DNA from: Actinomycetes bacterium
Lineage (GTDB): Bacteria; Actinomycetota; Acidimicrobiia; Acidimicrobiales; Palsa-688
Direction of reading: 5' to 3'
Assembly: GCA_021798075.1 (NCBI GenBank)
Contig: JAJZYO010000175.1
Coordinates: forward strand, 1 to 5,224
Length of the DNA stretch: 5,224 nt
A program made the position numbers and the translations under genes. Within the stretch, counting starts at the first letter, position 1. Every line of letters begins with the position of its first letter. The notes under the pieces were generated by a model. That model was not told the DNA's origin and ran no database searches. It was given only the letters and a program-made list of their open reading frames with translations. Of this stretch, positions 3,374 through 5,224 are shown in pieces.

Positions 3374-4666
3374 ATGGCTACTTGGCATTGTCCCGTTTGT
3401 GGGCTGAACTTTGTCTTTCACTCCGAGCTGGACTGGCACATCCGTGAAGCTCACTGCATGAAACGCACGGCCGGCCTCGCCGGTCAGCTGGAGAGGGAAG
3501 CCGTGCTCAGCTGGTCTTCGCTGCGCCAGCTACAAGCGGTGAGTGTTGGGCCGTCGGTGTCGTTGTTCCTCTGGACGACCCCAGCAGCCGTCATGACGGC
3601 TCACGACGCGACGAACCTGCACCGTCTTGCCTCTCAGGCTCGCGAACGGCTGGCGCACGAGCTGAAGGGCCAGGCGCTCGAGCACATGGAGACCCGCCTC
3701 AGCGAAACCGTGCGCGCCGCCGAGAGCGGCCCGACCGATCACGGCCTCGCCCTTTTTGTGAGCGCGGCTGAGACCGCTGTCGTGCCCTTGCCCTTCTCGC
3801 CTCGCGAGAGGGTGGCCATCAACCCGAGGTTTGCCACCCGCGACCTCCTCGAGTCCCTGGAGGCTTTCCCTCCCTACCGTGCCCTCGTGCTGCGAGGCCC
3901 TGGTTTCAGGCTCCTCGAAGGCAGGGCGCAGCGCCTCTCCGAGGTCCGTGACTGGCAGGTGCCCAACCCCTCGCTCTGGCGAGCACGGCGTGACGACTCG
4001 GCGCTGTACGCCAGCTGTTGGACGCCGCGCCAGCGGCGCTTGGCCGCTTTCGAGTCGGCAGACCGGGCCATCGGTGAGAGGGTCGCCATCGTCGGGCGGC
4101 TGCCTCTCGTCCTCCTGGGCCGCAAGGGCCTGATGGCCAAGTACCGGAGGCGCTCGCCCCACACGTCCTCGGTGATCGGGCAGGTACCCGTCTGGGGCGC
4201 CATGCTGTCGAGGGCCGACGTGGCCGAGCAAGCCGCGCCGCTCGTCACGGCCTGGCGGCAAGCGCACACGGCGCAGTACCTGGAGGCCCTCCACGAGGCG
4301 GACCGCCAAGGCCACGTCGTCTGGGGGTTGCAGCCGGTCTGGGACGCGGTGCGCGCGGGCCAGGTGCAGTGGCTCTGGGTCGAGCGGGACTACTGGGAGC
4401 CGGGACGGCTCGGCGACAGGGGCACGCGGCTGCTGGCCGCGCCCGACCTCGAGGCGCCCGGGGTGACAGAAGACATCGTGGACCTAGTCATGGAGCGTGC
4501 CGCCCTGGCCGGCGCCCACGTCGAGATCGTCGAGCGGCTGGGGCACGGCCGAGCTGGAGACCGCATAGCCGCTCAGCTCGGGGCGCCTGCCGGTGCCGGC
4601 GAGCGACCCCAACCTGGCGAAGCTGTGGCCGGCCAACCAGCCGCCGGCAGCGCGGCTGCGGCCTGA
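3374..4666 (+). CDS. C2H2 zinc finger fused to a baeRF (VLRF1/eRF1-like) domain
   Basis: This 430-residue protein begins with a classical C2H2 zinc finger: C6-x2-C9-x12-H22-x4-H27, with the hydrophobic core F13 and L19 in canonical positions (C-x2-C-x3-F-x5-L-x2-H-x4-H). The body matches the bacterial archaeo-eukaryotic release-factor-like (baeRF, VLRF1-related) pattern. SVSLFLWT (61-68) is the first strand. DHGLALFVSAAETAVVPLP (122-140), then INPRFATRDLLESL and YRALVLRGPGFRLLEG (168-183), form the core. DIVDLVMERAALAGAHVEIVERLGHGRAGDRIAAQL (367-402) is the eRF1 domain-3-like end. Relatives act at ribosomes: eukaryotic Vms1/ANKZF1 releases stalled peptidyl-tRNA, and mycobacterial Rv2629 is a dormancy protein. 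No GGQ or GSQ catalytic triplet was found, so hydrolase activity is uncertain. The Ala/Gly/Pro-rich tail (403-430) looks unstructured. The start at 3374 follows GAGGAG at 6 nt; a GTG at 3347 has no such site. The stop lies 1 nt from the hypA stop. Confidence 0.82.
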   Translation: MATWHCPVCGLNFVFHSELDWHIREAHCMKRTAGLAGQLEREAVLSWSSLRQLQAVSVGPSVSLFLWTTPAAVMTAHDATNLHRLASQARERLAHELKGQALEHMETRLSETVRAAESGPTDHGLALFVSAAETAVVPLPFSPRERVAINPRFATRDLLESLEAFPPYRALVLRGPGFRLLEGRAQRLSEVRDWQVPNPSLWRARRDDSALYASCWTPRQRRLAAFESADRAIGERVAIVGRLPLVLLGRKGLMAKYRRRSPHTSSVIGQVPVWGAMLSRADVAEQAAPLVTAWRQAHTAQYLEALHEADRQGHVVWGLQPVWDAVRAGQVQWLWVERDYWEPGRLGDRGTRLLAAPDLEAPGVTEDIVDLVMERAALAGAHVEIVERLGHGRAGDRIAAQLGAPAGAGERPQPGEAVAGQPAAGSAAAA

Positions 4667-4667
4667 A

Positions 4668-5024
4668 CTAGCCGGGCCCGGCGTCGCCGGCGTAGCCGAG
4701 CCCCAGGAGCTCGAGGCCGCCGGACAATTCCGTTGGGCGGCCACAACCCGGGCAGATACCGATGTGGCCGGCGACATTGTCCCCTGGCAGTTCGCCGGCC
4801 CACCCGCAAGAACACTCGAGGTGAGCCGGGACCACCTCGAGGTCGAAGGTGGCATTTTCGAGTTCCCCGCCAGGGTATTGCTTGGCCGCGACCGGGAAAA
4901 CAGCGGCTAGCTCCTCTGCGTCGATGCCGGCGCTGCAGCGCGCCCGGACAGCCAGCACGCGCCGGCCTCGGCAAAGCTCGGCGCACTTGGCCACCAGGCC
5001 TTCGGCCAGAGAGAGCTCGTGCAA
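4668..5024 (-). CDS. hypA: [NiFe] hydrogenase nickel chaperone HypA
   Basis: HypA delivers nickel, with HypB, to the large subunit of [NiFe] hydrogenase during cytosolic maturation. The 118-residue product has the family's usual length. It starts MHELSLAEGLV, where H2 of the MHE motif is the nickel ligand. The zinc domain carries C71-S-C73 and C91-P-G-C94. The first knuckle is C-x-C instead of the common C-x2-C, and the second is normal. The H2 requirement fixes the start at the TTG at 5024, 10 nt after the hydrogenase large-subunit stop. No Shine-Dalgarno sequence is visible there, so translation is probably coupled to the upstream gene. Its place just behind the hydrogenase large subunit points to a dedicated chaperone for that enzyme. 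Its 3' end converges on the baeRF gene, with one base between the two stop codons. Confidence 0.93.
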   Translation of the reverse strand: MHELSLAEGLVAKCAELCRGRRVLAVRARCSAGIDAEELAAVFPVAAKQYPGGELENATFDLEVVPAHLECSCGWAGELPGDNVAGHIGICPGCGRPTELSGGLELLGLGYAGDAGPG

Positions 5025-5034
5025 CGTACGACAG

Positions 5035-5224
5035 CTACTGCTCGGCTGAGCGGCTCACCCGGCGGAGCAGCTCGCCGCCCGGCCCGAACACGTCGAGCAC
5101 CAACGGCATCTGGCCGATGGCGTGCGTGGAACAGGAGAGGCACGGGTCGTACGCCCTGATCACCGCCTCCACCCGGTTGAGCGCGCCCTCGCGCACCTGG
5201 TCCCCCTTTATGTAGTGCTGGGCG
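5035..5224 (-). CDS. [NiFe] hydrogenase large subunit, C-terminal end (partial)
   Basis: Only the last 62 codons are in the window; the gene continues beyond its right edge. The C-terminal nickel motif DPCLSCSTH is present, and its two cysteines are ligands of the NiFe site. It is preceded by GALNRVEAVIRAY, as in large subunits. DPCxSCxTH followed by xxGxMPL is typical of cytoplasmic group 3 hydrogenases, which couple to NAD(P), F420 or other soluble carriers, rather than of membrane uptake enzymes (DPCxxCxVH). The 28 residues after the His (AIGQMPL to SAEQ) are the extension that a HypD/HycI-type endopeptidase normally removes after nickel insertion. No such protease is in the window. The subgroup (3b Hyh-like versus others) cannot be fixed from this fragment. 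It forms an operon with hypA. Confidence 0.93.
   Translation of the reverse strand, partial: AQHYIKGDQVREGALNRVEAVIRAYDPCLSCSTHAIGQMPLVLDVFGPGGELLRRVSRSAEQ

Noticed and set aside
3530..4315. A 261-codon minus-strand open frame
   Set aside because: It is antisense to the baeRF gene, whose domain pattern is clear. The shadow product has no recognisable motif.
4575..4666. A frameshift in the baeRF tail, because the +1 frame there has higher G/C at third positions
   Set aside because: The +1 frame continues without a stop deep into antisense hypA, and no homologous tail can be recognised. A divergent Ala/Gly/Pro tail is simpler.

Overview
The window is GC-rich DNA, roughly two-thirds G+C, with strongly G/C-biased third codon positions, GTG and TTG starts, and tightly packed gene pairs. 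This fits a high-GC bacterium, most likely an actinobacterium or relative. The lineage is inferred only from composition, from gene types, and from two sequences resembling the actinobacterial DosR/DevR dormancy operator. No rRNA, tRNA, CRISPR array or insertion sequence was seen.

Layout, left to right. (1) Positions 1-356 (+) hold the 3' part of a D-2-hydroxyacid dehydrogenase gene with an apparent internal in-frame deletion. (2) Positions 420-1058 (+) encode a HAD-family sugar-phosphate phosphatase-like protein. (3) Positions 1062-1577 (-) encode a predicted SRPBCC/START-fold protein, convergent with the HAD gene. (4) Positions 1578-1903 are a 326-bp divergent regulatory region. It holds two near-identical DosR-like boxes, each oriented toward its own gene and each 22-23 nt from a -10-like hexamer. 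It also holds a 116-nt leader with three nested helices. (5) Positions 1904-2239 (+) encode a small zinc-ribbon protein of unknown function. (6) Positions 3104 down to 2315 (-) hold a two-gene unit: a ferredoxin of the Asp-ligand type, then a Trp-rich protein I do not recognise. (7) Positions 3374-4666 (+) encode a bacterial VLRF1/eRF1-like (baeRF) protein that starts with a textbook C2H2 zinc finger. (8) Positions 5224 down to 4668 (-) hold the C-terminal end of a [NiFe] hydrogenase large subunit followed by hypA.

How the genes may fit together. Hydrogenase plus HypA gives H2 metabolism and nickel delivery, and the ferredoxin is a low-potential electron carrier. In mycobacteria, a baeRF-type protein (Rv2629) and, in M. 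smegmatis, a group 3 [NiFe] hydrogenase (Hyh) belong to the hypoxia regulon controlled by DosR. With the DosR-like boxes, the simplest reading is a hypoxia/dormancy island in which redox balancing sits beside a ribosome-associated stress factor. That functional link is inference.

The points most worth following are the paired operator/promoter modules, the long structured leader RNA, and the C2H2-finger/VLRF1 architecture, which parallels eukaryotic Vms1/ANKZF1.
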